The notes beneath the pieces were generated by a model. The model saw only the letters and a program-made list of their open reading frames with translations. It was not told the DNA's origin and did not search any database. Positions 17,603 through 26,373 of a stretch of 64,000 bases of DNA are shown here, one piece after another (position 1 is the first letter of the stretch; each line of letters opens with the position of its first letter). A program made the translations under genes and the position numbers. The stretch is from Pseudomonas sp. B28(2017) (GTDB lineage Bacteria; Pseudomonadota; Gammaproteobacteria; Pseudomonadales; Pseudomonadaceae), in assembly GCF_002113025.1 (NCBI RefSeq), contig NZ_NEJH01000006.1, positions 1 to 64,000 on the forward strand. The letters are read 5' to 3'.

Positions 17603-17875
17603 TCACACGTCTTTGCGGATCGGCTCTTCGACTTTCTGGGCCTGCACGTCGATGGTGTGCGGCTGGTTCACCGACGCCTGCGGCTGGACAGGCGGAACCG
17701 GTTGGGTCGGAGTCGCTGCCGGGTCGGCCGGTTTTTCGTCGTCGTTCATGGCTTTCTTGAAGCCCTTGATCGATTCGCCGACGTCGGTGCCGAGGTTTTT
17801 CAGTTTCTTGGTGCCGAATACCAGTACCACGACAACCAGGATAACGATCCAGTGTTTCCAGTCAAAAATGCCCAT
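17603..17875 (-). CDS. tatA: Sec-independent protein translocase subunit TatA
   Basis: Forms the Tat pore or membrane-weakening oligomer. 90 residues: a single N-terminal membrane helix (WIVILVVVVLVFGTKKL), the FGTKKL-hinge and amphipathic helix NLGTDVGESIKGFKKAM, then a Pro/Gln-rich tail. 10 bases upstream of tatB, 25 bases after hisE. Confidence 0.96.
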   Translation of the reverse strand: MGIFDWKHWIVILVVVVLVFGTKKLKNLGTDVGESIKGFKKAMNDDEKPADPAATPTQPVPPVQPQASVNQPHTIDVQAQKVEEPIRKDV

Positions 17876-17900
17876 GCTGCTGCTCCTCTCTAATAGTTAT

Positions 17901-18233
17901 TCAGGCGGACGGGCGCGAGGCTTTCTCGGCGTGTCCGGAAAGACCGAAACGACGGTCCAGTTCATCGAGTACAGCCTGTGGATGCTGCCCCAATTGGGCG
18001 AGCATGACCATGCTGTGGAACCACAAATCGGCGGTTTCGTAGATCACATCGCTGCAGTCACCGCTGACGGCGGCATCCTTGGCGGCAATGATGGTCTCGA
18101 CCGACTCTTCGCCGACTTTTTCCAGAATCTTGTTCAAGCCCTTGTGATACAGGCTGGCGACATACGAGCTGTCGGCGGCGGCGCCTTTGCGCTGCTCCAG
18201 TACTTCGGCCAGACGGGTCAGTGTGTCACTCAT
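17901..18233 (-). CDS. hisE: phosphoribosyl-ATP diphosphatase
   Basis: Hydrolyses PR-ATP to PR-AMP, second step of histidine biosynthesis. 110 residues with the MazG-like all-alpha motif KVGEESVETIIAAK (Glu-rich metal site) and DVIYETADLWFH. Its ATG overlaps the hisI stop by 8 bases. In pseudomonads hisI and hisE are separate genes next to tatABC, as here. Confidence 0.96.
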   Translation of the reverse strand: MSDTLTRLAEVLEQRKGAAADSSYVASLYHKGLNKILEKVGEESVETIIAAKDAAVSGDCSDVIYETADLWFHSMVMLAQLGQHPQAVLDELDRRFGLSGHAEKASRPSA

Positions 18234-18627
18234 GTGTGTGCCCTGCGGAGTAGATAGCGTGCGGATCCTTCAGGACCGGATCGACGGTTTTCCAGTCGCC
18301 GTTCTCGAAAACGCGGTAGAAGCAGCTCTGACGGCCGGTATGGCAGGCGATATCGCCGATCTGCTCGACCATCAGGATGATGACGTCGGCGTCACAGTCC
18401 AGGCGCATCTCGTGCAGGGTCTGCACATGGCCGGACTCTTCGCCCTTGCGCCACAGCTTGCCACGGGAGCGCGACCAGTAAATGGCGCGGTTCTCGGCAG
18501 CGGTCAGTTCCAGTGCTTCGCGGTTCATCCAGGCCATCATCAGGACGCGCCCGGTCTTGTGGTCCTGGGCAATCGCCGGCACCAGGCCGTCGGCGTCCCA
18601 CTTGATCTCGTCCAGCCAATTCTTCAT
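18226..18627 (-). CDS. hisI: phosphoribosyl-AMP cyclohydrolase
   Basis: Opens the adenine ring of PR-AMP, third step of histidine biosynthesis. 133 residues from ATG 18627 (MKNWLDEIKW); the longer open frame upstream has no family similarity. Zinc cysteines Cys78, Cys95 and Cys102 (RQSCFY) and acidic residues Asp77/79/81 are in place. Confidence 0.95.
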   Translation of the reverse strand: MKNWLDEIKWDADGLVPAIAQDHKTGRVLMMAWMNREALELTAAENRAIYWSRSRGKLWRKGEESGHVQTLHEMRLDCDADVIILMVEQIGDIACHTGRQSCFYRVFENGDWKTVDPVLKDPHAIYSAGHTHE

Positions 18628-18718
18628 CAACGACTCCGATACGGGCCCGCACTGCAAAAATCGGGGGCCTGCGTTCAATGCAGCGTCCAAACAGTGTGCC
18701 AGCGTGTTGCAAGACTGG

Positions 18719-20323
18719 CTATCGGCGAACGACCAGATACAAACCGACCGCCATCATGATGCCAGCCGGCCAGTAAGCCAACTGGTTCAGCGGACCGCCG
18801 GCGGCAAGGATGGCACCCCCGGCCAGGTGAGCCGTGCCGAGCAGGCGCAGGAACCAGTCGTCCCGGCGTCGATGCCATGTTGGCGGCGGATCATTGGCAT
18901 GGGGCTGGGACAGGCGTTCGAGCAGATCACGCGTCATGTTGGCCAGGTGCGGGATCTGTTCGATCTGGCTCTGCACGTTGCCAAACAAGGCTTTGGGGCT
19001 GACGCGCTCACGCATCCAGCGTTCGAGGAACGGTTGCGCGGTGTTCCACAAGTCGAGGTCCGGGTACAGCTGGCGGCCCAGGCCTTCGATGTTCAACAAG
19101 GTTTTTTGCAGCAGGACCAACTGCGGCTGCACTTCCATGTTGAAGCGTCGCGCGGTCTGGAACAGGCGCATCAGCACCTGACCGAAGGAAATATCCTTTA
19201 ACGGTTTTTCGAAGATCGGCTCGCATACGGTACGGATCGCTGCTTCGAATTCGTTGAGTTTGGTTTCCGCCGGCACCCAGCCCGAATCGATGTGCAATTG
19301 CGCCACGCGGCGGTAATCACGCTTGAAGAAGGCGAACAGGTTGCGCGCCAGGTAATCCTGGTCTTCCGGGGTCAGGCTGCCGACGATGCCGCAGTCGATC
19401 GCAATGTATTGTGGGCTCCACGGCTGCACGGTGCTGACGAAGATGTTGCCGGGGTGCATGTCGGCGTGGAAGAAGCTATCGCGGAACACCTGGGTGAAGA
19501 AGATCTCCACGCCGCGCTCGGCGAGCATTTTCATGTCGGTACGCTGGTCGGCCAGGGTCGCCAGATCGGTGACCTGGATGCCGTAGATGCGCTCCATCAC
19601 CAGCACTTTCGGCCGGCACCAGTCCCAATACACTTGCGGCACGTACAGCAGCGGCGAGCCGTCGAAGTTACGCTTTAACTGGCTGGCGTTGGCCGCCTCG
19701 CGCAGCAGGTCGAGTTCGTCGTAGATGGTTTTCTCGTAGTCGCTGACCACGTCCACCGGGTGCAGCAGGCGCGCATCGGCAGACACTCTTTCGGCAGCGC
19801 GCGCGAGAATGAACAGCCACGCCAGATCCTGCTTGATGACCGGTTTGAGGCCCGGGCGGATCACCTTGACGACGACTTCTTCTCCGGTTTTCAGTTGCGC
19901 GGCATGCACCTGCGCCACCGAGGCCGAGGCCAGCGGCTCGACATCGAAACGGCTGAACACGTCACTGATTTTCTTGCCCAACTGCTCTTCGATCAGCTTC
20001 ACCGACACCTGAGAATCGAACGGCGGCACCCGGTCCTGCAGCTTCATCAGTTCATCGGCGATGTCTTCCGGCAACAGGTCGCGGCGAGTGGACAGGATCT
20101 GTCCGAATTTGATGAAGATCGGCCCCAGGTCCAGCAACGCCAGGCGCAAGCGCGCGCCACGGCTCAGGTCCAGCGGCTTGCGCGGGAACCAGCGCCACGG
20201 CAAGGCATAGCGCAGCACCATCAGAAACCAGGGCAGTGGCAGATCGAACAGCAGATCATCGAGGCGGTAACGGATCACGACGCGCTGGATGCGCAACAGA
20301 CGGCGGACGGCAAGCAGCTTCAT
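18719..20323 (-). CDS. ubiB: ubiquinone biosynthesis ATPase/kinase-like protein UbiB
   Basis: Atypical protein-kinase-like ATPase required for aerobic ubiquinone assembly, 534 residues. The KxGQ motif is seen in IKFGQILSTRRDLLPEDIADEL (about 70-90), the Ala-rich nucleotide loop in LASASVAQVH, and DMHPGNIF carries the catalytic-loop Asp. The C-terminus has two membrane helices (about 490-530). It starts within the ubiJ stop (ATGA). Confidence 0.96.
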   Translation of the reverse strand: MKLLAVRRLLRIQRVVIRYRLDDLLFDLPLPWFLMVLRYALPWRWFPRKPLDLSRGARLRLALLDLGPIFIKFGQILSTRRDLLPEDIADELMKLQDRVPPFDSQVSVKLIEEQLGKKISDVFSRFDVEPLASASVAQVHAAQLKTGEEVVVKVIRPGLKPVIKQDLAWLFILARAAERVSADARLLHPVDVVSDYEKTIYDELDLLREAANASQLKRNFDGSPLLYVPQVYWDWCRPKVLVMERIYGIQVTDLATLADQRTDMKMLAERGVEIFFTQVFRDSFFHADMHPGNIFVSTVQPWSPQYIAIDCGIVGSLTPEDQDYLARNLFAFFKRDYRRVAQLHIDSGWVPAETKLNEFEAAIRTVCEPIFEKPLKDISFGQVLMRLFQTARRFNMEVQPQLVLLQKTLLNIEGLGRQLYPDLDLWNTAQPFLERWMRERVSPKALFGNVQSQIEQIPHLANMTRDLLERLSQPHANDPPPTWHRRRDDWFLRLLGTAHLAGGAILAAGGPLNQLAYWPAGIMMAVGLYLVVRR

Positions 20324-20943
20324 GCGTTATCGCTTGGGTCGAGGAATCGGGAAAGGCGCTCGAAACGCGCCTCGAGACGTTCCAGATCGAGCTTGATCTG
20401 GTCCAGTTCACTGAAACGGGCTTCGGCTTCGCGCTGACCGACAAGGGTGCGCGACTCTTCGGCCAGGTATTCGCCCAGGTTCTGGCCCAGGCTGGCAAAA
20501 CCTTGCTGATACCAGCGGGCGCGGCTGCGCAGGTGACCGCCGACCAGTTGCGTGGTCACCGGCCCCAGCCAGCGCGAGAGTTCGTACTCCCAGTCCAGCT
20601 CAAGGTCCTGGAGGATCGCCGTCAGTTCCAGCAGCACGCCGCTGTCACCGTCTAGTTCGACTTCAGGGCTGTGCAGGATCGAGGTCTTGTCCTTGCTCAT
20701 GGCCAGTTTCAACAGGCTCGAAGCCGGTGCACGCAGGGTGCAGTCGGCGCCGGTTTCCCACTGGGAGGCGAGCATCAGGCCTTCGTCGCTGGGCAGGATG
20801 AACAGTTGCAGCGCCGGGCTGCGGCAGTCGACGGCAATCACCTTGCCGGTCAAATGCGCCAGCCGCGGCAGCGCCGTGCTGTCGAGACGCAGCACCCGGT
20901 TGAGGCCGAGCTCAACGCTGGCGAGCAGGCCGGCGAGCAGCAT
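20320..20943 (-). CDS. ubiJ: ubiquinone biosynthesis accessory factor UbiJ
   Basis: SCP2-like lipid-binding protein of the soluble Ubi complex, 207 residues. The N-terminal two-thirds is the sterol-carrier-type domain; about residues 165-203 form a heptad-like coiled coil (LVGQREAEARFSELDQIKLD). It sits between ubiE and ubiB with 1-4 base overlaps, the standard order. Confidence 0.92.
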   Translation of the reverse strand: MLLAGLLASVELGLNRVLRLDSTALPRLAHLTGKVIAVDCRSPALQLFILPSDEGLMLASQWETGADCTLRAPASSLLKLAMSKDKTSILHSPEVELDGDSGVLLELTAILQDLELDWEYELSRWLGPVTTQLVGGHLRSRARWYQQGFASLGQNLGEYLAEESRTLVGQREAEARFSELDQIKLDLERLEARFERLSRFLDPSDNA

Positions 20944-21713
20944 CAGGGCTTGATGCCGCGGTGCAGGGCAACGATGCCTGCGGTCATGTTGTGATAGGTC
21001 ACGCGGTCGAATCCGGCCTCGACCATCATCGACTTCAGGGTTTCCTGGTTCGGGTGCATGCGGATCGATTCGGCCAGGTAGCGATAGCTTTCCGAGTCGT
21101 TGGTGATCAGCTTGCCCATCAACGGCATGAAGGCGAACGAGTAGGCGTCGTAGGCCTTGGACATCAGCGCATTGGTCGGCTTGGAGAACTCCAGTACCAG
21201 CAAACGGCCACCAGGCTTGAGCACGCGCAGCATCGAGCGCAGGGCATCTTCCTTGTGGGTCACGTTGCGCAGGCCGAAGGCGATGGTCACGCAGTCGAAG
21301 TGGTTGTCGGGGAACGGCAGTTTTTCCGCATCGGCCTGGACGAATTCGACGTTGCCGGCCACACCGAGGTCCAGCAGGCGGTCACGACCGACCTTGAGCA
21401 TGGATTCGTTGATGTCGGCCAACACGACCTGGCCGGTCGGGCCTACCAGGTGCGAGAACTTCCTGGTCAGATCGCCAGTGCCGCCGGCGATGTCGAGTAC
21501 GCGATTGCCGGCACGAACGCCCGACAGTTCGATCGCGAAACGCTTCCACAGACGGTGCATGCCGCCCGATAGAAGGTCGTTCATCAGGTCGTACTTGGCG
21601 GCTACCGAGTGGAAAACCTCAGCGACTTTTTCCGCTTTCTGGCTTTCCGGAACGTTTTTGAAGCCGAAGTGAGTGGTGGGTTCGGCATCGCTGCCTTTGC
21701 GCTGATCAGTCAT
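20943..21713 (-). CDS. ubiE: bifunctional demethylmenaquinone/2-polyprenylbenzoquinol C-methyltransferase
   Basis: SAM-dependent C-methyltransferase of ubiquinone synthesis. 256 residues from ATG 21713 (MTDQRKGSD). Motif I LDIAGGTGDLTRKF, the family signature VAAKYDLMNDLLSGGMHRLWK and LVLEFSKP are present. The frame stays open for 46 codons upstream, but that part has no family similarity. Confidence 0.97.
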   Translation of the reverse strand: MTDQRKGSDAEPTTHFGFKNVPESQKAEKVAEVFHSVAAKYDLMNDLLSGGMHRLWKRFAIELSGVRAGNRVLDIAGGTGDLTRKFSHLVGPTGQVVLADINESMLKVGRDRLLDLGVAGNVEFVQADAEKLPFPDNHFDCVTIAFGLRNVTHKEDALRSMLRVLKPGGRLLVLEFSKPTNALMSKAYDAYSFAFMPLMGKLITNDSESYRYLAESIRMHPNQETLKSMMVEAGFDRVTYHNMTAGIVALHRGIKP

Positions 21714-21868
21714 ATCGCTGTCACCAAAAGAGAATGCGCGACATTCTAATCCCCAAGGCATGCTTTGTCTTGGCAAGGCTGAAGGTAAGATGGGCAACCG
21801 TCGGGACGTTTTGACGCAGTAGAGGTCAAGATGCCTCGGGAAAGCATCCATAAAGCAGGAGTCATTTG

Positions 21869-22144
21869 ATGGCCCGTATTAGTGTTGAACGTGCCCATGG
21901 CCTGGGTAAGGAAGCGGCGCGCGAGAAGGCCGACAAGCTGGCGCAGAAACTTTCCGATCAGTATGGCCTGGAACCGCAGTGGTCCGGCGACACCCTGAAC
22001 CTAAAGCGCTCGGGTGTGAAGGGCGCGGTGCATGTCGCCGAGGATTCGATTCGCGTCGACGTGGAGCTGGGCCTGATGATGTCGGCCATGAGCGGCATGA
22101 TCAAGGCGGAAATCGAAAAGGCCCTCGACAAGGCCCTGGCCTGA
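21869..22144 (+). CDS. polyhydroxyalkanoic acid system family protein
   Basis: A 91-residue protein (MARISVERAHGLG) of the small family found next to PHA genes in pseudomonads (PHA_gran_rgn type). It is half charged residues and has a possible helix at the end (MIKAEIEKALDKAL). The ATG at 21869 is preceded by GCAGGA at 8 bases. It is divergent from ubiE and separated from phaI by a REPIN. Its biochemical role is not established. Confidence 0.85.
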   Translation: MARISVERAHGLGKEAAREKADKLAQKLSDQYGLEPQWSGDTLNLKRSGVKGAVHVAEDSIRVDVELGLMMSAMSGMIKAEIEKALDKALA

Positions 22145-22166
22145 TTTCCGATTGGAACGAGATCAA

Positions 22167-22259
22167 ATGTGGGAGCGAGCCTGCTCGCGAAAGCGGTATG
22201 TCAGCCAACTCCAATGTTGGATGTGCTGGCCTCTTCGCGAGCAGGCTCGCTCCCACAGT
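22167..22259. repeat. REPIN upstream of phaI
   Basis: Inverted REP pair (22167-22192 and 22233-22258) with an internal inverted repeat (CCAATGTTGG). It separates the small PHA-system gene from the phaIF promoter region; bases 22,260-22,388 are AT-richer and should hold that promoter, but I cannot place it. Confidence 0.85.
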
Positions 22260-22388
22260 TTTGTTGTGGCGAGTCCAAGGGTTTATGTCAGTTGTTAGGG
22301 TGCCGTTTCTAATTTTTCTCCCTACTTTGTGCCAGAGCCCGACACTTATCCGGGCAGTTCCTCAAACCTTCTGCGCGTGAGGTGCACC

Positions 22389-22811
22389 ATGGCCAAAGTT
22401 ATTTTGAAGAAAAAAACCGACGCATCGACCAGCACGCTGAGCGACGTCAAAAGCTATGCCCGCAAGATCTGGCTGGCAGGCCTGGGTGCCTACACCAAGG
22501 TCGGCCAAGAGGGCAGCGAGTACTTTCAAGAGCTGGTCAAAGCGGGTCAGGTTGTTGAAAAGAAAGGCAAAAAGGTAGTCGCTGAGAAACTTGAAGCGGC
22601 CAATGCCGAAATCGATGAAGCCAAGAGTGAAGTCAGCACTTTCAAAGGCAAGGTCGAAGTTCAACTCGACAGGGTCGAGAAGGCGTTCGATACGCGTGTC
22701 GCAAGTACCTTGAATCGTATCGGCATTCCGTCTAAACATGACGTTGAGGCACTCTCTGCTAAGCTCGATGAGCTGACGGCATTGCTCGAACGCGTCGCGC
22801 GTAAATCTTAA
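22389..22811 (+). CDS. phaI: phasin PhaI
   Basis: Small granule-associated phasin that coats medium-chain-length PHA inclusions, 140 residues from ATG 22389 (TGAGG upstream). It has the phasin core YARKIWLAGLGAYTKV, a long amphipathic helix, and a C-terminal leucine-rich coiled coil. It is a clear paralogue of the N-terminal part of PhaF. The phaF Shine-Dalgarno overlaps its stop, so the two are co-translated. Confidence 0.95.
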   Translation: MAKVILKKKTDASTSTLSDVKSYARKIWLAGLGAYTKVGQEGSEYFQELVKAGQVVEKKGKKVVAEKLEAANAEIDEAKSEVSTFKGKVEVQLDRVEKAFDTRVASTLNRIGIPSKHDVEALSAKLDELTALLERVARKS

Positions 22812-22821
22812 GGAGAACGGG

Positions 22822-23670
22822 ATGGCTGTTAAAAAGAAAACCGAAAAAGAAGGCAGCTCGTGGATCGGGAAGGTTGAAGAATACTCCCGAAAAATCTGGC
22901 TGGCTGGTTTAGGCGTGTACTCGAAGATCGACACTGACGGCAGCAAACTCTTCGATGCATTGGTTAAGGACGGCGAGAAAGCCGAGAAGCTCACCAAGAG
23001 CGCTGTTGGCAAGACAGTCGACGCCGCCAAGGACTCCGCTTCCTCGGCCAAGTCGCGCATCAGCGGTGTGAAAGATCGCGCACTGGGCAAGTGGGATGAG
23101 CTGGAAGGCGCTTTTGACAAGCGTCTGAACAGCGCCATTTCGCGTCTGGGCGTACCGAGCCGCAACGAAGTCAAGGCACTGCACAGCAAGGTCGATACCC
23201 TGACCAAGCAAATCGAAAAACTGACCGGTGCCAAGGTTGCGCCTGTTGCGGCGAAAACCGCGGCGGCCAAACCTGCTGCCAAGACTGCCGCCGCCAAGCC
23301 GGCAGCCAAGACTGCTGCCAAGCCTGCGGCTAAAACCGCTGCTGCCAAACCTGCAGCGGCCAAGCCGGCAGCCAAACCGGTCGCCGCAAAAGCTGCCGCC
23401 AAACCAGCGGCTAAACCGGCAGCCAAGCCAGCAGCAAAAACTGCTGCGGCCAAGCCAGCGGCCAAACCCGCTGCGGCGAAAAAACCTGCAGTGAAAAAGC
23501 CGGCAGCTCCAAAAGCCGCCGCGCCAAAACCAGCAGTGGCAGCTGCCAAACCGGCAACGCCGGTAACGCCAGCAGCTCCGGTCAGTGCATCGAACTCCGC
23601 GACCGCGCCAACCCCTGCTGTCACCCCGACTGCCGCGCCAGCTCCATCGACGCCAACCAGTCAGTCCTGA
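22822..23670 (+). CDS. phaF: phasin PhaF with histone-H1-like tail
   Basis: Granule-bound, nucleoid-binding protein that segregates PHA granules between daughter cells. 282 residues: phasin domain 1-138 (YSRKIWLAGLGVYSKI, leucine-zipper-like end), then a Lys/Ala/Pro tail 139-282 made of degenerate AAKPA repeats like eukaryotic histone H1 and bacterial AlgP. AAGGAG at 22810-22815 gives a strong start. The tail DNA (about 23236-23540) is repetitive, so length may differ between strains. Confidence 0.97.
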   Translation: MAVKKKTEKEGSSWIGKVEEYSRKIWLAGLGVYSKIDTDGSKLFDALVKDGEKAEKLTKSAVGKTVDAAKDSASSAKSRISGVKDRALGKWDELEGAFDKRLNSAISRLGVPSRNEVKALHSKVDTLTKQIEKLTGAKVAPVAAKTAAAKPAAKTAAAKPAAKTAAKPAAKTAAAKPAAAKPAAKPVAAKAAAKPAAKPAAKPAAKTAAAKPAAKPAAAKKPAVKKPAAPKAAAPKPAVAAAKPATPVTPAAPVSASNSATAPTPAVTPTAAPAPSTPTSQS

Positions 23671-23685
23671 TTTTCAGGGCTCGAG

Positions 23686-23718
23686 AAAACGCCCGGCCTG
23701 TGAAGGTCGGGCGTTTTT
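23686..23718 (+). terminator. intrinsic terminator of phaIF
   Basis: Stem ACGCCCGGCC / GGTCGGGCGT (one wobble pair), 6-base loop, A-run before and five T after, 15 bases past the phaF stop. Confidence 0.9.
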
Positions 23719-23747
23719 GTTTGTGTCCAATTCGAGAGCGCCACTGA

Positions 23748-23779
23748 CCCCTGCAGGAGCAAGCTCGCTCCTGCAGGGG
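23748..23779. repeat. isolated REP-like perfect palindrome
   Basis: A 13-bp perfect stem CCCCTGCAGGAGC with a 6-base loop lies between the convergent phaF and phaD genes, 3 bases before the phaD stop. It resembles a collapsed REPIN in which the two arms are fused. Confidence 0.7.
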
Positions 23780-23782
23780 GGG

Positions 23783-24403
23783 TTATTCGTGTTCTTCGAG
23801 GTACTCCATCGCCATCTGCTCGGTCGCTGCCTTGATCGGCGCCAGCAAGTGTGGCGCGACCAGCATCATGATCTGGTAAACCACCAGCCGCACCTCGCCT
23901 TCACGATCGAGAATCCGCTGGTAATCCAGTGAGAACAGCAGGGTCATGGTGATTTGCTCCACCAATTGCCCCAGTGCCTGGGTATCGCTGACCAGCAGCC
24001 CTTGCGCCTGCAATCGTGCCAGCAACGATGCCAGTGTGCGCTTGAGTGCATTGAGCAGATTGCGAATGCCCTTGGCCAGTTTCGGCAGGCGCCCGGCGAG
24101 GTTCGACAGGTCCTGGAAGAGAAACCGGTAGTGGGACAGGCGTTCGACGATCAGGTGCAGGAACAGCCAGTAGTCCTCAGGCGCCAGTTCGACATCGGCC
24201 GGTGGATCGAGCAGCGGGGCGAGTTCGCCCTGAAAGCGCTCGAACAGCCCAAGAATCAGCGGTTCCTTGCCGTGGAAGTGGTAGTAGAGGTTGCCCGGGC
24301 TGATGCCCATTTCGTTGGCAACTTCCATGGTGGAGACATTCGGTTCGCCCTTTTGATTGAACAACTGCAGGGCACATTCGAGGATCCGGTCGCGGGTTTT
24401 CAT
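23783..24403 (-). CDS. phaD: TetR-family regulator PhaD
   Basis: Transcriptional regulator of the PHA cluster, 206 residues. The N-terminal TetR helix-turn-helix (MKTRDRILECALQLFNQKG, then ANEMGISPGNLYYHF) is clear; the C-terminal ligand domain fits acyl-CoA sensing. In P. putida PhaD activates the phaC1 and phaI promoters in response to fatty-acid metabolites. It lies 172 bases after phaC2 with a REPIN between. Confidence 0.95.
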   Translation of the reverse strand: MKTRDRILECALQLFNQKGEPNVSTMEVANEMGISPGNLYYHFHGKEPLILGLFERFQGELAPLLDPPADVELAPEDYWLFLHLIVERLSHYRFLFQDLSNLAGRLPKLAKGIRNLLNALKRTLASLLARLQAQGLLVSDTQALGQLVEQITMTLLFSLDYQRILDREGEVRLVVYQIMMLVAPHLLAPIKAATEQMAMEYLEEHE

Positions 24404-24440
24404 CCAGTCTTCTTAATGTTCGTGCCAGGCCAACCTCCAG

Positions 24441-24546
24441 TCCTGTAGGAGCGAGCATGCTCGCGATGGTCGTTAACGATTACGCGGGCTACCTGATTAC
24501 CCGCGGCGTCTGGATATCCATCGCGAGCATGCTCGCTCCTACCGGG
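24441..24546. repeat. REPIN between phaC2 and phaD
   Basis: Inverted REP arms (24441-24469, 24518-24546) with GAGCATGCTC cores, unlike the GAGCCTGCTC of most copies in the window. It lies 29 bases past the phaC2 stop. Confidence 0.85.
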
Positions 24547-24575
24547 TCGGAGACTGACAGCGGCCTTTTTTAGGT

Positions 24576-26258
24576 TCAGCGCACACGTACGTAGGTACCG
24601 GGTGCTGCCTCCATCGGTGGGTAATTCTGGTTGCCGAGCGCCATGTGGGTTTCCTTCTGCGCGCCGGAGCGTTCCTGAATCCAGCTCAGCCATTGGGTCC
24701 ACCAACTGCCGTCGACATGCCTGGCGTCGTAGTACCAGGCGCGGGGGTCGCTGCTCAGTTTGCCATTCTCGACGTAGTTGGCTTTCGGGTTGCTCGGCGG
24801 GTTGAGGATGCTCTGCACATGGCCGCTGTTGGACAGCACGAAGCGTCGCTCGCCACCGAGCAGCAGCGCCGAGCGATACACCGCATCCCACGGCGTGATG
24901 TGATCGTTGATGCCGGCGACGCTGAAGCTGTCGACGGTGACCTTCTGCAAATCGATCGGCGTGCCACACACTTCCAGGCCGCCCGGGTGGGTCAGCGGGT
25001 TGTGCTTGAAGAAGTCCAGCAGGTCGCCATGCAGGGCGGCAGGCAAGCGCGTGCTGTCGTTGTTCCAGTAGAGGATGTCGAACGCCGGCGGCTCCTTGCC
25101 CAACAGGTAGTTATTGACGAAGTAGCTCCAGATCAAATCGTTGGGGCGCATCCAGGCGAAGACCTTGGCCATGTCGCGGCCGTCCAGCACACCTTTCTGA
25201 TAGGAGCGGCGCTTGGCTGCCTCCAGAGTCTGTTCGTCGGCGAACAGCGAAGCGGGGCTATCCAGCTGGCTGTCGAGCAGGCTCACCAGATAAGTCGCAC
25301 TGGACACCCTGCGCAGTTGCCGTTTGGCTTGCAAGTGGCCTTGCAATGCGGCAATGGTCAGCCCGCCGGCGCAGGCGCCCATCAGGTTGACCTCGCGTGC
25401 TCCGGTGATCGCCCGGCACACATTCATGGCCTCTTCCACGGCTTCCACGTAGGTCGAGAGTCCCCATTCGCGGTGACGCACATCCGGGTTGCGCCAGCTG
25501 ATCATGAAGGTTTGCAGGCCGTTTTTCAGCGCGTACTGGACGAAGCTGTTGTGCGGGCTCAGGTCGAAAATGTAGTACTTGTTGATTTGTGGCGGCACCA
25601 CCAACAGGGGCTTGGAGTACTGCTTTTCGCTCATCGGTTTGTACTGGATCAACTCCAGCAGTTCGTTGCGAAACACCACGGCACCGGTGGTGGTGGCGAC
25701 CGTCTTGCCGACCTCGAACGCTTGCTTGGTGACTTGTCGGGGCAGGCCATCGTTGTGCAGCAGATCGTCCACCAGATGGCCGATGCCACGCACCAGGCTG
25801 TTACCGCCGGAATTGAAAAGCTCCTTGACCGCTAATGGATTGAGCAAGGTGTTGGAGGGCGATACGGCGTCGTTGAGCAGGGCGAAAGCGAAGTGGGCGC
25901 GGGCACGGTCGTCCGGGCTCATGTTGCTCTCGTCGATCCAGCTTTTGACCTGCTTCTGCCAGCTCAGATAGGCCTGCAGGCTGCGCCGATAAAACGGGTT
26001 CAGGCTCCACGCCGGATCGGCGAAGCGAGTGTCCTGCGGGTTGGTCGGGTGCAGGGTTTCTCCCAGCAGCACACGGCCAAGCTGGCCGCCGAGCTTCAGG
26101 GCATGTCGGGCACTGTGCACCGGATTGCGCAAGCCATGGGCGGCCACACTGCGCAGGGTCGATAACAGATCCCGACCGCGCAGGCCGGTAATCGCACTCT
26201 GTGCATTGATGAACGCGGCGGGAGTCGGTAAGGAATCCCTCGCTGGTTTCTCGCGCAT
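24576..26258 (-). CDS. phaC2: class II polyhydroxyalkanoate synthase 2
   Basis: Polymerises (R)-3-hydroxyacyl-CoAs of 6-14 carbons into PHA on the granule surface. 560 residues. The lipase-box variant GACAG with nucleophile Cys296, Asp452 (NDHITPW) and His480 (NSGH) form the triad. It is collinear with PhaC1 over the whole length and about half identical, a typical class II pair flanking phaZ. Confidence 0.97.
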   Translation of the reverse strand: MREKPARDSLPTPAAFINAQSAITGLRGRDLLSTLRSVAAHGLRNPVHSARHALKLGGQLGRVLLGETLHPTNPQDTRFADPAWSLNPFYRRSLQAYLSWQKQVKSWIDESNMSPDDRARAHFAFALLNDAVSPSNTLLNPLAVKELFNSGGNSLVRGIGHLVDDLLHNDGLPRQVTKQAFEVGKTVATTTGAVVFRNELLELIQYKPMSEKQYSKPLLVVPPQINKYYIFDLSPHNSFVQYALKNGLQTFMISWRNPDVRHREWGLSTYVEAVEEAMNVCRAITGAREVNLMGACAGGLTIAALQGHLQAKRQLRRVSSATYLVSLLDSQLDSPASLFADEQTLEAAKRRSYQKGVLDGRDMAKVFAWMRPNDLIWSYFVNNYLLGKEPPAFDILYWNNDSTRLPAALHGDLLDFFKHNPLTHPGGLEVCGTPIDLQKVTVDSFSVAGINDHITPWDAVYRSALLLGGERRFVLSNSGHVQSILNPPSNPKANYVENGKLSSDPRAWYYDARHVDGSWWTQWLSWIQERSGAQKETHMALGNQNYPPMEAAPGTYVRVR

Positions 26259-26373
26259 GAGTCAACACTCCTTCGTCTTCAGGCTAAAAACAAACACACC
26301 GAACCAGAACACCATAGACGCTGTAACGGGTTGTTGCGCGGCGTGGCGTCCTGCCGGCCGCTGATGCAGCGGT

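Noticed and set aside
20943..21851. Longer ubiE starting at 21851
   Set aside because: The added 46 residues precede the family start MTDQ and run into the intergenic region shared with the divergent PHA-system gene.
23228..23494. Plus-strand frame of 88 codons within phaF
   Set aside because: Out-of-frame translation of the repetitive tail DNA, not a gene.
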